A DNA stretch of 64,000 bases, taken from positions 1 to 64,000 of the forward strand of contig NZ_JAFKFW010000002.1 in assembly GCF_017308015.1 (NCBI RefSeq), in the 5' to 3' direction. The number at the start of each line of letters is the position of its first letter. Position 1 is the first letter of the stretch. This DNA comes from Allobosea sp. (GTDB lineage: Bacteria > Pseudomonadota > Alphaproteobacteria > Rhizobiales > Beijerinckiaceae). The notes beneath the pieces are model-generated. The model was not told the origin of the DNA. It made no database searches and saw only the letters and a program-made list of their open reading frames with translations. The position numbers were made by a program, and so were the translations under genes. Below, piece by piece: positions 35,021 to 43,523 of the stretch.

Positions 35021-35950
35021 ATGCGAGAGACGCTTAGCGGGCCGGCCGACTGGCAGAAATCCGTCATTGCCGTGCCGCCCATGGCGCGCACGCCGGATCT
35101 GGATTTCGCGCCCGAAGCGAACCGGAACCTGATCCGCCACCTCGAGCAGGCGGGCATCTCGATCATAATGTGCGGCGGCAACGCCAATTTTTACAACATT
35201 GCCATTTCCGAGTATGAAGGCATCCTCGATTTCCTGGCCGAGACCGTCGCCGCCGACACTTGGGTGATTCCCGCGATCGGTCCTGCCTTCGGAGCGATCC
35301 GCGACCAGGTGACGATCCTTGGGCGCAAGCGGTTCCCAACCGCCATGGTGCTTCCGGCCACAGCGAACATGTCTTCCGTGGGGATCGAGCGTTCGATCCG
35401 CTATGCGGCGGACAAGCTGGGTCAGCCGCTGGTCGTCTACGCCAAGGCCGAGAACTATCTCAGTGTCGAACAAATCGCGGCGCTGTACCGCGACGGCTGC
35501 ATCCTCTTCGTCAAATATGCCATCGTCAGGAACGATCCCGAGACCGACGATTTCCTGACACGGCTGATCGGGGCGATCGGCGCGGAGCGGATCGTGAGCG
35601 GCATCGGCGAACGGCCGGCACTGGCGCATTTCCGCAAATTCGGACTCAAGGCGTTCACGACGGGATCGGGATCGGTCGCACCCGCATCCTCGATGCGCCT
35701 TCTGCGCAAGCTCAAGGCGAAGGACTACGCGGCGGCCGAGGAAATCCGGCAGGGCTTCCTCCCTCTCGAGAACCTGCGTGACGGATATGGGCCGGCCGAG
35801 ATCCTCCATGCAGCGGTGACCCTTGCGGGCGTGGCCGACATGGGACCCGTCATGCCGCTGGTGAGCGAGATTCCGGCCATGCTGGTGCCAGAGGTCTCGG
35901 CGGCGGCCAGGAAGCTGCTCACAGGAGAAGCGAATGCGGCCCATGCCTGA
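35021..35950 (+). CDS. DHDPS/NAL-family lyase (class I aldolase)
   Basis: The 309-residue TIM-barrel protein belongs to the dihydrodipicolinate synthase/N-acetylneuraminate lyase family. The Schiff-base lysine is K165 in CILFVKYAIV and the conserved tyrosine is Y140 in PLVVYAKAEN. The glycine-rich GGNAN motif near residue 52 replaces the G(T/S)TGE of typical members, so substrate specificity is unusual. The gene follows GAGGAGGATGG, a strong ribosome site. It could split a 2-keto-3-deoxy acid made by the neighbouring dehydratase to pyruvate and an aldehyde (inference). The GntR regulator follows 140 bases later. Confidence 0.83.
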   Translation: MRETLSGPADWQKSVIAVPPMARTPDLDFAPEANRNLIRHLEQAGISIIMCGGNANFYNIAISEYEGILDFLAETVAADTWVIPAIGPAFGAIRDQVTILGRKRFPTAMVLPATANMSSVGIERSIRYAADKLGQPLVVYAKAENYLSVEQIAALYRDGCILFVKYAIVRNDPETDDFLTRLIGAIGAERIVSGIGERPALAHFRKFGLKAFTTGSGSVAPASSMRLLRKLKAKDYAAAEEIRQGFLPLENLRDGYGPAEILHAAVTLAGVADMGPVMPLVSEIPAMLVPEVSAAARKLLTGEANAAHA

Positions 35951-36090
35951 TGCCGGCGCCGCGGCCTTGGGTCACAGCCCCGTTGCTCCGACCCGCCAGC
36001 GGTTCCACCCGGCTCACGAAATATGCCATTGAATGACCGCAGGACACCACAGATCGCCAAGAGGCAGCAAAAGGGAGGTGAGGTCTGGCG

Positions 36091-36831
36091 ATGAGCAAGC
36101 CGATGGAGCCACCCGCGCAAGGCGGCCGCCCGGTGATGCGGCAGCAGGCGAAGCTGAGCGATCAGGTCTACGAGGTCGTCCTGACCGATATCGTCAAGGG
36201 GCGCTATCCGGAAGGCTCGAAGCTCCCTACCGAGACGATGCTAGCCAATGAATTCTCCGTCTCCCGGCCGGTAGTGCGCGAGGCGCTGGCGCGGCTGCGC
36301 GACGATGGGCTGATCCAGCCCCGCCAGGGCGCCGGAAGCTTCGTCATCAAGCGGCCCGGCAGCGCCTTGCTCCGTTTCGCGCCGATCGGCAGCATCGCCG
36401 ACATTCAGCGCTGCTTCGAATTCCGCATCGCGCTCGAGCCGATGGCTGCGAGCCTGGCCGCCACGCGCCGCGACAAGGCAATGCTGCACGTGATCCGCGA
36501 CATCGTGAAGGTGCAGGATGAGGCTGCCGCCGGCGGCGTGGTCGACGTCGATTCTGATTTCCTGTTCCACAAGGCCGTGGCCGACGCCTCCGGCAACAGC
36601 TATTTTTCGACGACGCTTCAGTCGCTGGAAGAATCGATGAAGACGGCCATGCTGCTCAACCGCCAGCTCTCGCTGCAAAGTCCCAGGCAGAAGCTCCATC
36701 TCCGCCAGGCCGAGCACAAGATGATCCTCGAGGCGATCGCGGCGAGCGATGCCGATGCGGCCTATGAGGCCATGCGCAATCACATCGACGTCGCCCGACG
36801 GCGCGTCTTTGACGGGGAAGTGGCGATCTGA
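36091..36831 (+). CDS. FadR-subfamily GntR transcriptional regulator
   Basis: The 246-residue protein has an N-terminal winged helix (SDQVYEVVLTDIVKGRYPEGSKLPTE, then SRPVVREALARLRDDGLI) and a C-terminal FCD domain. Likely metal-binding residues of FCD are D and H in DSDFLFHKAV, H in AEHKMIL and H in MRNHIDVARR. Family members repress catabolic genes until a pathway acid binds. TTGT-N3-ACAA operators at O1, O2 and O3 fit the known FadR-type consensus, so it is the obvious candidate regulator of the whole island. A good ribosome site GGGAGGTGAGG precedes the start. Confidence 0.92.
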   Translation: MSKPMEPPAQGGRPVMRQQAKLSDQVYEVVLTDIVKGRYPEGSKLPTETMLANEFSVSRPVVREALARLRDDGLIQPRQGAGSFVIKRPGSALLRFAPIGSIADIQRCFEFRIALEPMAASLAATRRDKAMLHVIRDIVKVQDEAAAGGVVDVDSDFLFHKAVADASGNSYFSTTLQSLEESMKTAMLLNRQLSLQSPRQKLHLRQAEHKMILEAIAASDADAAYEAMRNHIDVARRRVFDGEVAI

Positions 36832-37191
36832 CACGCCGCAATTGGTCGCGCCGCAGCTGGCCCGGAAACGCGACGCGCCATTCAAGGTAAAATTGCGACC
36901 ACTCGTTGAAGTGCGCCGCCTGAGGCGGACCTGGTGATGGCGGGCAATTGACCGGGGAGCCGAGCTTTCGAAGGTTGAAAGCCCGAGTTCGACATCGTTG
37001 CCGCCGCACCGAGTGCAAGCGCCAGGTACCGCAGGATTCACGCTTCATCGGCCAAGTCTGCAAAACTGGCCGACTACGCTTCGCGATCGGCCAGCAGCCC
37101 GGCAAATCGAAGGGCCTCCTGGCGACGATCGCCGGGGCCCAACCTTAGGTTATCGTTCGATTTTCAAACGCTTGGCTCACCCTGGAAAAGG
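36832..37191. other. Gene-free stretch beside tRNA-Glu
   Basis: These 360 bases hold no gene I can support. Short ORFs on both strands lack recognisable domains. The minus strand contains a stretch (about 36850-37100) encoding a W/P-rich peptide that looks more like a decayed coding fragment than a functional gene, and it sits next to a tRNA, a common integration place. No integrase, direct repeat or inverted end is visible. Confidence 0.4.
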
Positions 37192-37266
37192 TGGCGCGGT
37201 CTACGAGAATCGAACCCGTCTTCCCAGCGTGAAAGGCTGGTGTCCTAACCGATAGACGAAGACCGC
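37192..37266 (-). tRNA. tRNA-Glu (anticodon UUC)
   Basis: The minus strand folds as a cloverleaf: acceptor GCGGTCT pairs with AGACCGC, the D arm is in GTCTATCGGTTAGGAC, the anticodon arm is CCAGC-CTTTCAC-GCTGG with TTC, and the T arm contains GGTTCGATT. The 3' end GCCA, with CCA at 37194-37192, is encoded. The GTCTATCGGTTAGGAC and TTTCAC motifs are typical of tRNA-Glu. Confidence 0.95.
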
Positions 37267-37368
37267 TTTGCCGCGAACCGCTGAGGTTCGTGCCGAAGCG
37301 GGGCGAGGTATAGTGGCAGGCCCGCCGCTCCGCAAGCTCCTGTTCACAAGAAAATAGCCGGCAGCGCC

Positions 37369-39171
37369 TCAGGCCGGCCGGGCGAGGTCGAGGATGCGCA
37401 ATTCCACCGTTTCCCGGCCGCCCCAGCGATTAAGCGAGAGCGTCGCGGCGAGGTGCACCATCTCCCCGCGCGCGGCGAACAAGGCCTGGCCGAGCGGCTC
37501 CTGCGCTGCCCGGAAAGCGATTCCCCCGATGCTGGCCCCGTCGCCCGAACGAAGCTTGATGCGGACATGACCACCCGTGCCGATCTCGACGGCGTCGGTC
37601 AGGCGATGCGCCGGAAAGACGAAGACCGGTTCCGGGCTGCCCGAACCGAATGGGCCGGCCTTCTCGATCTCGGCGAGGAGGCGGGGGCTGGCACCGCCGG
37701 CGCTCAGCGCGGCATCGACCAGTAGTGCTTCGGCCTCGCCGACGGCGGCGACCTCGCGCAGCAGATAGTCGTTGAGGAAGCCGTGGAAGCCGCTGGCCTG
37801 GCCGGCCGCCAGCGTCACGCCCGCCGCCATGGCGTGACCGCCGCCCTTGACCGCATGGCCGGCCTCGACGGCGGCGCGCACGGCGCGGCCGAGATCGACG
37901 CTCGCAACCGAACGGCCAGAGCCCGTCGCTCCGCCCTCCCCGTTCAGCGCCAGCGCAAAGGCGGGACGGCGAAAGCGCTCCTTGAGCCGGGCCGCGACCA
38001 AGCCGACGATGCCAGGATGCCAATCGGGGCTGCCGGCGAGCAGAACCGGCATCTCGGCCATGCCGGCAAGCTCGTGTTCTGCCTGCGAGACCGCCTCCAG
38101 CACGGCAAGGCGTTCGATCTCCTGGCGCTCCTGATTGAAGCGATTGAGCTCTGTCGCGACGGTCCGGGCCTCGACCTCGTCCTCGGTCAGGAGCAGGCGC
38201 GCACCCAGCGCGGCATCGCCGATGCGCCCGCCGGCATTGATGCGCGGCCCCAGCAGGAAGCCGAGATGCCAGGGCTGGATCGGCCCATCGAGGCCGGAAA
38301 CATCCATCAGCGCGGCCAGGCCCGGTCGCGTGCGGCTGCGCATCATCGCCAGCCCCTGCCGCACGAAGGCGCGGTTGAGCCCCTGCAAGGGCACGACATC
38401 GGCAACGGTTGCCAGCGCGACGAGGTCGAGCGCCGCCAGCAGATCGGGCTCGCCGTCGCGCGCTGCCCAATGCCCCCCCCGACGCAGCGCCCGGCTGGTC
38501 GCAACCAGCGCCAGGAAGACGACACCGGCTGCACAGAGATGGCCGAGGCCGGAGAGGTCGTCCTGCCGGTTCGGATTGACCAGCGCCTCGACGGCCGGCA
38601 GCCGCTCCGGTGCCTGATGGTGGTCGAGCACGACGACATCGAGGCCGAGCCGGCGCGCTTCGGCGAGCGGTTCCTCACTGGTCGTCCCGCAATCGACCGT
38701 GACGAGCAAGGTCGCTCCCTCGCCCGCCAGCATGCGGATGGCTTCGCTATTGGGGCCATAGCCCTCGATCAGGCGGTCGGGAATATGGATGCGCGGGCGA
38801 GCACCAGCCTGAGTCAGGAAGCCCGCCAGCAGAGCCGAGGAGCAGGCGCCGTCGACGTCATAATCGCCGAAGATCGCGACGCGCTCGCCCCTTGCACCCG
38901 CCTGTGCCAGCCGCGCGGCGGCGGCTTCCATGTCGGTAAGGACGTCGGGATCAGGCAGGACGTCCCGCAATTTCGGTTCGAGGAAGCGGGTCGCGTCCGC
39001 GGGCTCGACGCCGCGCGCAGCGAGCAGGCGAGCGAGGATGTCGGGCAGACCCTGCTGCTGGCTCAGCGCCTCGGCCCGCCCGAGGCCGGCGATGTCGAGC
39101 CGGTCGCGCCAGGGGCGGCCGAGCGCCGAACGGGTCACGCCGAGAAAGGCACGGGGCAGGATCAGACTCAT
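37369..39171 (-). CDS. recJ: Single-stranded-DNA-specific exonuclease RecJ
   Basis: RecJ degrades single-stranded DNA 5' to 3' in recombination and repair. The 600-residue protein carries the DHH-superfamily motifs AIFGDYDVDGACSS, LLVTVDCGT, VVLDHHQAPERLP and VKGGGHAMAAGVTL, followed by an OB-fold-like C-terminus. The start at 39171 (MSLILPRAFLGVTRSALGR) is chosen; the in-frame extension to 39366 encodes unrelated low-complexity sequence. It lies 235 bases downstream of glpX in the same direction. The order hom-glpX-recJ is a common alphaproteobacterial arrangement. Confidence 0.96.
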   Translation of the reverse strand: MSLILPRAFLGVTRSALGRPWRDRLDIAGLGRAEALSQQQGLPDILARLLAARGVEPADATRFLEPKLRDVLPDPDVLTDMEAAAARLAQAGARGERVAIFGDYDVDGACSSALLAGFLTQAGARPRIHIPDRLIEGYGPNSEAIRMLAGEGATLLVTVDCGTTSEEPLAEARRLGLDVVVLDHHQAPERLPAVEALVNPNRQDDLSGLGHLCAAGVVFLALVATSRALRRGGHWAARDGEPDLLAALDLVALATVADVVPLQGLNRAFVRQGLAMMRSRTRPGLAALMDVSGLDGPIQPWHLGFLLGPRINAGGRIGDAALGARLLLTEDEVEARTVATELNRFNQERQEIERLAVLEAVSQAEHELAGMAEMPVLLAGSPDWHPGIVGLVAARLKERFRRPAFALALNGEGGATGSGRSVASVDLGRAVRAAVEAGHAVKGGGHAMAAGVTLAAGQASGFHGFLNDYLLREVAAVGEAEALLVDAALSAGGASPRLLAEIEKAGPFGSGSPEPVFVFPAHRLTDAVEIGTGGHVRIKLRSGDGASIGGIAFRAAQEPLGQALFAARGEMVHLAATLSLNRWGGRETVELRILDLARPA

Positions 39172-39405
39172 GATGCAACCGACGTCGCGCAAGCGGCCGG
39201 CGAGGTCAACCGATGCCGAGTGCGCAAGGTCGAGACCGATCGCCATAGGCGCCGCTGTGCAGCGCCGTCGTACCCGACCTGCCCCGGGCCTCTCTCCGCG
39301 CAGCAGGCTCCCGAACCTGGCCCGCTGTTCCCCGGGCGGTCCCGAGAATGACACCTGTAGGCGCATCCGGGCGCAGGCTTCCCCGCGCCCGCAATGCTGT
39401 CCAGC

Positions 39406-40404
39406 TCAGTCGAGCTGGAACTTCGAGAACTCGCGATGCTCGCCATAGATGCGGCGGACCGTGCCGGTGATCGAGCGATAGACCAGCGTCTCGGTCTCGA
39501 TCACGTCCCTGCCGAAGCGCACGCCCGAAAGCATGCCGCCATCGGTGACGCCGGTGGCGCAGACGATGACGTCGCCCGAGGCCATTTCCGACATGTCGTA
39601 TTTCTTGTTCGGGTCCTTGACGCCCATGCCGGCCGCACGCACGCGCTTCTCCTCGGTGTCGAGGATGAGGCGGCCCTGCATCTGACCGCCAACGCAGCGC
39701 AAAGCCGCGGCAGCGAGCACGCCTTCCGGCGCACCGCCGATGCCGAGATAGAGGTCGATGCCGGTCTTCTCGGGCTGGGTGCAGAAGATTACGCCGGCGA
39801 CGTCGCCGTCGGTGATCAGACGAATCGAGCAGCCGGTCTTGCGGACTTCCTCGATCAGCTTGGCGTGGCGAGGGCGGTCCATGATCAGCGTCGAGATCTC
39901 GCTCGGCTTCACGCCCTTGGCCTTGGCCAGCGCGTTGATGTTGTCGGCCGGCGAGGCATCGAGATCGATGACGCCCTGCGGATAGCCGGGGCCGATCGCG
40001 ATCTTGTCCATGTAGACGTCGGGGGCGTAGAGCAGGCTGCCGGCGCCGGCCATCGCCATCACGGCGATAGAGCCAGGCATATCCTTGGCGCAGAGCGTGG
40101 TGCCCTCGAGCGGATCGACCGCGATATGCACCTTCGGGCCCTGCTTGTTGCCGACCTTCTCGCCGATGAAGAGCATCGGCGCCTCGTCGCGCTCGCCCTC
40201 GCCGATGACGATCTCGCCATCGATCGGCAGGCGGTTCAGCTCGCGGCGCATCGCATCGACCGCGGCCTGGTCGGCCGCCTTCTCGTTGCCGTGGCCACGC
40301 AGGCGGGCCGCTGCGACGGCGGCGCGCTCGGTGACGCGCACGAGCTCCATCGAAAGATAGCGCTCGATGATCTGGTCGGGGGAGATGCGGAGATCGACGG
40401 ACAT
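39406..40404 (-). CDS. glpX: Class II fructose-1,6-bisphosphatase
   Basis: GlpX hydrolyses fructose 1,6-bisphosphate to fructose 6-phosphate in gluconeogenesis. The 332-residue protein has the lithium-sensitive phosphatase metal motifs IGEGERDEAPMLFIGE and VDPLEGTTLCAKD, then LIMDRPRH and GIGGAPEGVLAAAALRC, all typical of the class II enzyme. Length matches the family. It follows hom by about 110 bases, which include a dispersed repeat, and precedes recJ. Confidence 0.95.
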   Translation of the reverse strand: MSVDLRISPDQIIERYLSMELVRVTERAAVAAARLRGHGNEKAADQAAVDAMRRELNRLPIDGEIVIGEGERDEAPMLFIGEKVGNKQGPKVHIAVDPLEGTTLCAKDMPGSIAVMAMAGAGSLLYAPDVYMDKIAIGPGYPQGVIDLDASPADNINALAKAKGVKPSEISTLIMDRPRHAKLIEEVRKTGCSIRLITDGDVAGVIFCTQPEKTGIDLYLGIGGAPEGVLAAAALRCVGGQMQGRLILDTEEKRVRAAGMGVKDPNKKYDMSEMASGDVIVCATGVTDGGMLSGVRFGRDVIETETLVYRSITGTVRRIYGEHREFSKFQLD

Positions 40405-40464
40405 GAAATTTTAGTCCCCTTGCAATGAGATTGGCAGGTATGGCCGCCAGAGCCGGATGGTGTC

Positions 40465-40515
40465 AGAGCGGGATTGGCGCAAAAAACCGGTTCCCACTTT
40501 TTCGCATCCTGCCCT
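40465..40515. repeat. Dispersed intergenic repeat, family A-like copy
   Basis: Between hom and glpX the sequence AAAAAACCGGTTCCCACTTT followed by TTCGCATCCTGC shares the core CCGGT.CCCACTT and the flanking GCAT with copies at 11822 and 61434. Elements with an AACCGGTTCCCACTT core are common between genes of Hyphomicrobiales as I recall; I cannot verify copy number here. Confidence 0.5.
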
Positions 40516-41866
40516 ATGCCTGTTCCCGCTCTATGCGGATAACTTGCGGCGGTTCCGCGACATGACCGTCGGCGGTGACCTTTTCCAGCGCCGCGCGGAT
40601 CGCGGTCTCGCTGGTGGCATAGGTGATGAGCACGACCGGAACCGGAGCGCCGGAGCGCCCTTCGGGGTCACGCGTCACGGCCTCGGGCGAGCGACGCTGG
40701 ACAATGCTTTCCAGGGAGATTTCGGCTTCGGCCATGCGGGTGGCGATGGCGGCGGCGGCGCCGGGGCGGTCGGCGACGGCTAGGCGGACATAATAGCCGC
40801 CTTCATGACGCTGCATCGGCGCACGCTTCGGCTCTTCAAGGCGTCCGACCGGCACACCGAAGGGCAAGCCGGCGGTGCCGCGCGCGACGTCGGCGATATC
40901 GGCGACGACAGCAGAGGCGGTGGGATCGCCGCCGGCCCCGGGACCGACGAGCGTGATCTCGCGCACTGCGTCGGCATCGACCGAGACCGCATTGAGCACG
41001 CCCATCACCTGCGCGATGGCCGAGGATTTCGGCACCATCGTCGGATGCACGCGCTGCTCGATCCCGGTCTTGGTGCGCTCGGCGACGCCGAGCAGCTTGA
41101 TGCGGTAGCCGAGATCGTCGGCCATCTTGAGGTCGAGCGGCGTGATCGCGGAAATGCCTTCGACATGAATCGCTTCGGCGTCGATCTTCGTACCGAAGGC
41201 GAGACTCGTCAGGATCGCGAGCTTATGGGCGGTGTCGAAGCCCTCGACGTCGAAGGTCGGGTCTGCTTCCGCATAGCCGAGACGCTGGGCGTCCTTCAGG
41301 CAGGCCTCGAAGGTCAACCCCTCCTTCTCCATCCGGGAAAGGATATAATTGCAGGTGCCGTTGAGGATGCCGGAGATGCGAGTGACATTGTTGCCGGCCA
41401 ACGCCTCGCGCAGCGTCTTCACGACCGGGATGCCGCCGGCCGAGGAGGCCTCGAAGGCCAGGGCCACGCCCTTGGTCTCGGCAAGGTCGGCAAGCGCAAC
41501 GCCATGTGCCGCGAGCAACGCCTTGTTCGCGGTGACGACATGCTTGCCGGCGGACAGAGCCGCCTCGACCGCCGCCTTGGCCGAACCGTTGGAACCACCG
41601 ATCAATTCGACGAAGCAGTCGATCTCATCCGATTTCGCCAGCGCGACCGGATCGTCGAACCAGGCAAGCCCGCCGAGATCGATGCCGCGGTCGCGGTTGC
41701 GGTCGCGTGCCGAGACCGCTGTGACCCTGATCGCGCGGCCGCAGCGTGCCGCCAACGCATTCTCCTGCCGACGCAGGATGCGCAGCGTGGAAGCGCCGAC
41801 CGTGCCGAGGCCGGCAAGTCCGATGCGCAGGGGCTGGGAGGCAGGCGAAAGAGGCATGCTGGTCAT
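40514..41866 (-). CDS. hom: Homoserine dehydrogenase
   Basis: The enzyme reduces aspartate semialdehyde to homoserine for threonine and methionine synthesis. The 450-residue protein has the NAD(P)-binding GLAGLGTVGASTLRIL, the VVTANKALLA motif, the catalytic-core ILNGTCNYILSRME and YAEADPTFDVEGFDTAHKLAILTSLAFG, and a C-terminal ACT domain (YYVRLAVADRPGAAAAIATRM). This is the monofunctional form without an aspartokinase domain. The ATG at 41866 or the one at 41857 could be the start. Confidence 0.96.
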   Translation of the reverse strand: MTSMPLSPASQPLRIGLAGLGTVGASTLRILRRQENALAARCGRAIRVTAVSARDRNRDRGIDLGGLAWFDDPVALAKSDEIDCFVELIGGSNGSAKAAVEAALSAGKHVVTANKALLAAHGVALADLAETKGVALAFEASSAGGIPVVKTLREALAGNNVTRISGILNGTCNYILSRMEKEGLTFEACLKDAQRLGYAEADPTFDVEGFDTAHKLAILTSLAFGTKIDAEAIHVEGISAITPLDLKMADDLGYRIKLLGVAERTKTGIEQRVHPTMVPKSSAIAQVMGVLNAVSVDADAVREITLVGPGAGGDPTASAVVADIADVARGTAGLPFGVPVGRLEEPKRAPMQRHEGGYYVRLAVADRPGAAAAIATRMAEAEISLESIVQRRSPEAVTRDPEGRSGAPVPVVLITYATSETAIRAALEKVTADGHVAEPPQVIRIEREQA

Positions 41867-41935
41867 GCGCGCGGCGTCGCATGAGGCGAGTTTCGTGTCA
41901 ACGGAGAGCCACGCTCCGGCACTCCCGAAATCGCC

Positions 41936-42754
41936 TCAAGCCCCAGTCTTGCGGGCCGAAACCACGAAGGCGGAAAGAGCTCCGTCGAGCACGCCTGAAC
42001 CGAAACGCTGCTCCAGCGCTTTCGTCACCGCCTCGGTGACGGCGCCGAGTTCCGGCGTGCCACGCGCTTCGATCTCGCCGCGCATCGGCGTGCCCTGACA
42101 GAGACCGATCGCGACATCGGCCGCAGAATCAGCGCGGGAACGCTTCTCGACCCGCTCTATCTCCGGCCGCGGAAAGCCGGCCGCCATGATGTCGAGCTCG
42201 ATCGTGCCGGCGTCGTGATAGCCATGCGGCGTGCGTGCGAGGAAGCGGGGCGGATCGGCGGGAAAAAGTCTGGTCAACGCATCCAGCATCACCGCGGTGA
42301 AGTCGTTGCTCTCGACCGTGTCCCAGACATTGAACAGAAAGAGGCCGCCCGGCTTCAGAACGCGGCGCGCCTCGGCATAGCCCTTCGGCTTGTCCGGGAA
42401 GAACATCGCCCCGAACTGGCAGGCGACGACGTCGAAGCTCTCGGCCGCGAAGGGCAGGTCAAGCGCATCCGCCTGCCGGAAGACGAGCCTGTCGTCACCC
42501 GAGAAGCGCGCGGCGGCGATATCCAGCATCGCCGGGTTGAGATCGGTCGCGACGATGCTTTCGCCGTCGAGCCGCGCCACCATTTCCCGCGTCAGAGCTC
42601 CCGTTCCCGCCGCGATCTCGAGAATGCGCCTGGGCCTCCCGGCCATGACGCGAACAGCCAGGTCTTCGGCATAGGGTTTGAAGATCAGGGGTACGAGCAG
42701 CCGATCGTAGATCTGCGGAACGGCACCGGCGAAGACCTTGTCCGTCGCTTCCAT
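41936..42754 (-). CDS. Class I SAM-dependent methyltransferase
   Basis: The 272-residue protein contains the SAM-binding motif ILEIAAGTGALTREM near residue 45, the acidic strand-end IVATDLNPAMLDIA, DRLVFRQADALDLPFAAESFDVVACQFGAMFFPD, and VLKPGGLFLFNVW, all typical of UbiE/Menaquinone-type small-molecule methyltransferases (Methyltransf_11). The substrate cannot be told. It sits leftwards between hom and a small membrane protein; no operon partner is obvious. Confidence 0.85.
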   Translation of the reverse strand: MEATDKVFAGAVPQIYDRLLVPLIFKPYAEDLAVRVMAGRPRRILEIAAGTGALTREMVARLDGESIVATDLNPAMLDIAAARFSGDDRLVFRQADALDLPFAAESFDVVACQFGAMFFPDKPKGYAEARRVLKPGGLFLFNVWDTVESNDFTAVMLDALTRLFPADPPRFLARTPHGYHDAGTIELDIMAAGFPRPEIERVEKRSRADSAADVAIGLCQGTPMRGEIEARGTPELGAVTEAVTKALEQRFGSGVLDGALSAFVVSARKTGA

Positions 42755-42835
42755 GGCAGCACCTGTCGTTGCAGCCCCGTTCAGGATAGCCCAGCGGCTG
42801 ACCCAACGAAACGACTTGTGCGAACCGGCGACGCC

Positions 42836-43267
42836 TCAGCCGAAATGGCAGACGACCTCGGCTGCGACGCGCTTCACCTTGCCGTCCTCGAAACCGAGAT
42901 AGATGCGCAGCAGATTGGTGCCGAACGCGGTCGCCTTGATGGTGTGCAGCGCCTCGATCGTCGCGCCCTCGGAAACGGTGCTGTTTTCGACAGCGGGCGT
43001 CCAGAACCAGGGCTTTGGCGGGTCAATCGTGATTTCGGAGAGAGCCCGCTCGGCCTCCGCCCGGCCGGTACCGACCGGAATATAGCGGGTAACGATATCC
43101 GTCGCGTCGCGTGCACATTCGCGGCCATTGGTGACAGCCAGCACGTCCGAAACCAGGGCCGAGCGTGTCTGCGGGATACGGCCACGGGAATAGTCATAGG
43201 TCGCGACGAGGCTGATCAGCGCGAAGACGGCGAAAAAGACGCCGAGCAGACGGCCTTTGCGTGACAT
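42836..43267 (-). CDS. Small single-pass membrane protein, function unknown
   Basis: The 143-residue product begins MSRKGRLLGVFFAVFALISLVATYDYSRG, a short basic head and one membrane helix that fits a type II anchor, followed by about 110 periplasmic residues with two cysteines (REC, VVCHFG). The end is VKRVAAEVVCHFG. I do not recognise the family. I prefer the start at 43267 to 43324 because the hydrophobic segment then lies at the N-terminus. It stands between the methyltransferase and the aminotransferase, all leftwards. Confidence 0.65.
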   Translation of the reverse strand: MSRKGRLLGVFFAVFALISLVATYDYSRGRIPQTRSALVSDVLAVTNGRECARDATDIVTRYIPVGTGRAEAERALSEITIDPPKPWFWTPAVENSTVSEGATIEALHTIKATAFGTNLLRIYLGFEDGKVKRVAAEVVCHFG

Positions 43268-43458
43268 GGAAGCGAGCCTCGGGCGCAATGCGGAGCAATC
43301 CGTCCGCGTTGCATCGGTTCCCATGTTTTCGACGCGGGGTCCAGAGCCAGCGATGTCGCTGCCCGTGACGACCTCGAGCCGCTATCCCTGACAAGCGGCG
43401 AGACCGCGTCAATCCGGGTTCCATGCCAGAGCGCTTCCAACCAGGGTTCAGGAATGAA

Positions 43459-43493
43459 CCCCGGGTCCGCGCTGTGCTCAGCCCGGGATGACC
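43459..43493 (-). repeat. Dispersed intergenic repeat, family B copy
   Basis: On the minus strand this reads GTCATCCCGGGCTGAGCACA, then GCGCGGACCCGGGG. It is related to the left arm of the repeat at 52691 (GTCATTCCCGGACAGAGC.AAGCGCAGATCCGAG) and to 56830 (GTCATCCCGGGCGACCGAAG.GGAGATCCGGG). The CCCGGG ends can pair to a hairpin. It lies downstream of the aminotransferase gene. Confidence 0.5.
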
Positions 43494-43523
43494 ACCGTTC
43501 TGTCCCTGGAAGCGAGCGGGGCC

